This document shows, piece after piece, positions 5,387-5,931 of a stretch of 5,931 nt of DNA. The stretch comes from Rhodothermales bacterium (GTDB lineage: Bacteria; Bacteroidota; Rhodothermia; Rhodothermales; VXPQ01). Position 1 is the first letter of the stretch. Each line of letters opens with the position of its first letter. The position numbers were made by a program, and so were the translations under genes. The notes under the pieces were generated by a model. The model did not search any database. It was not told the origin of the DNA and saw only the letters and a list, made by a program, of their open reading frames with translations. The DNA lies in assembly GCA_028283985.1 (NCBI GenBank), contig JANQSQ010000381.1:1-5931 (forward strand), written 5' to 3'.

Positions 5387-5931
5387 AGATCACCCTGTTT
5401 CAATTACCCCATCCTGCCATGATTTCCCGATTCTTCACAAGACGCTCTTTTATGAAGGCGCTGCTTCTCACCTGCATGATTGCCGTGAGCGGTACCGCCT
5501 ATGGACAATCCGCTTCGGTCGATTCGTTCACTGTCTCTCGTCTTTTCTCGGATGGCGCGGTCCTGCAACGAAACGCTGAGGTTCCCGTGTGGGGAACGGC
5601 ATCTCCGGGAACGTCCGTTACCATTTCGTTCGACGGTATGCTTCAGGAAGCCGAAGCAGGACCGGAAGGGACCTGGCGGGGCGTATTGGAGCCTCATGCG
5701 GCCGGCGGCCCTCACTCGCTGACGATATCCGCCGGAGATCGGACCCTGGATATACAGGATGTCTGGTTCGGCGACGTATGGATTGCCTCGGGGCAGTCCA
5801 ACATGGAATGGACCGTCGCCAATTCCGCAGATGCGGAAAACGAGATACGCTCCGCCAACGACCCGCATATTCGGCATTTCAAGGCGCCCCGTTCGTGGGC
5901 TTACGCACCGGAGACGACGCTGGCGGGCGGG
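5383..5931 (+). CDS. Sialate O-acetylesterase-like SGNH hydrolase, 3' end outside window
   Basis: The first 183 residues of a carbohydrate esterase that removes O-acetyl groups from sialic acid or other acetylated sugars. An export signal is visible: TRRSFMK (19-25) matches a twin-arginine motif, followed by a hydrophobic core (26-37) and a likely cleavage after AYG (41). Next come LFSDGAVLQRNAEVPVWG (54-71) and a beta-rich domain characteristic of the family, then WFGDVWIASGQSNMEW (128-143), where S139 of GQSNM is the catalytic nucleophile. The Asp/His part of the catalytic site and roughly two thirds of a normal-length protein lie beyond the right edge; the frame is open to the last base. 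ATG 5383 overlaps the oxidoreductase stop as ATGA, suggesting translational coupling, with a distant AAGGA (5364-5368). ATG 5419 (a tidy Tat n-region) and ATG 5452 (a plain Sec signal) are alternatives. Acetylated plant polysaccharides are as plausible a substrate as sialic acid. Confidence 0.9.
   Translation, partial: MKITLFQLPHPAMISRFFTRRSFMKALLLTCMIAVSGTAYGQSASVDSFTVSRLFSDGAVLQRNAEVPVWGTASPGTSVTISFDGMLQEAEAGPEGTWRGVLEPHAAGGPHSLTISAGDRTLDIQDVWFGDVWIASGQSNMEWTVANSADAENEIRSANDPHIRHFKAPRSWAYAPETTLAGG

Overview
The window carries four genes in a row on the + strand, with GC-rich codon use and almost no convincing Shine-Dalgarno sequences before their starts. The gene families are a bile-acid:sodium-symporter-like transporter, a secreted PmoA-like/ThuA protein, a Tat-exported Gfo/Idh/MocA oxidoreductase and a sialate O-acetylesterase-like SGNH hydrolase. 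This mix is typical of polysaccharide- or sugar-acid-degrading heterotrophs of the Bacteroidota/Rhodothermota, Planctomycetota or Verrucomicrobiota. The weak ribosome-binding sites and the BASS subtype lean towards a GC-rich Bacteroidota/Rhodothermota-like organism. That assignment is an inference; no marker gene is present.

Layout. Positions 1-217 hold a weakly supported reverse-strand reading frame that runs off the left edge into repeat-like DNA with two GGAATGACG copies. Positions 218-507 hold no gene. They contain a strong small hairpin, an AT-rich stretch with a short direct repeat, and presumably the promoter of the + strand cluster. A BASS-family membrane transporter follows at 508-1638. 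Only 12 bases later comes a 711-residue exported protein (1651-3786) that joins a PmoA-like (DUF6807) domain to a ThuA-like domain. A 127-base gap (3787-3913) separates it from the next gene and contains two identical copies of a 17-base palindromic site, 31 bases apart, which look like tandem operators. The oxidoreductase (3914-5386) and the sialate O-acetylesterase-like gene (5383 to the right edge) overlap by four bases (ATGA) and are probably translationally coupled.

How the genes may work together (inference). The transporter would take up an organic anion, such as a sugar acid, while the three exported enzymes act on sugars or glycans outside the cytoplasm: de-acetylation by the esterase, redox chemistry by the oxidoreductase, and an uncertain sugar-related step by the PmoA/ThuA protein. 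The paired palindromes suggest that the last two genes have their own regulated promoter rather than depending only on read-through. No RNA gene, CRISPR array, transposase or convincing intrinsic terminator was seen. The most notable unexplained signal is the operator pair at 3810-3857.
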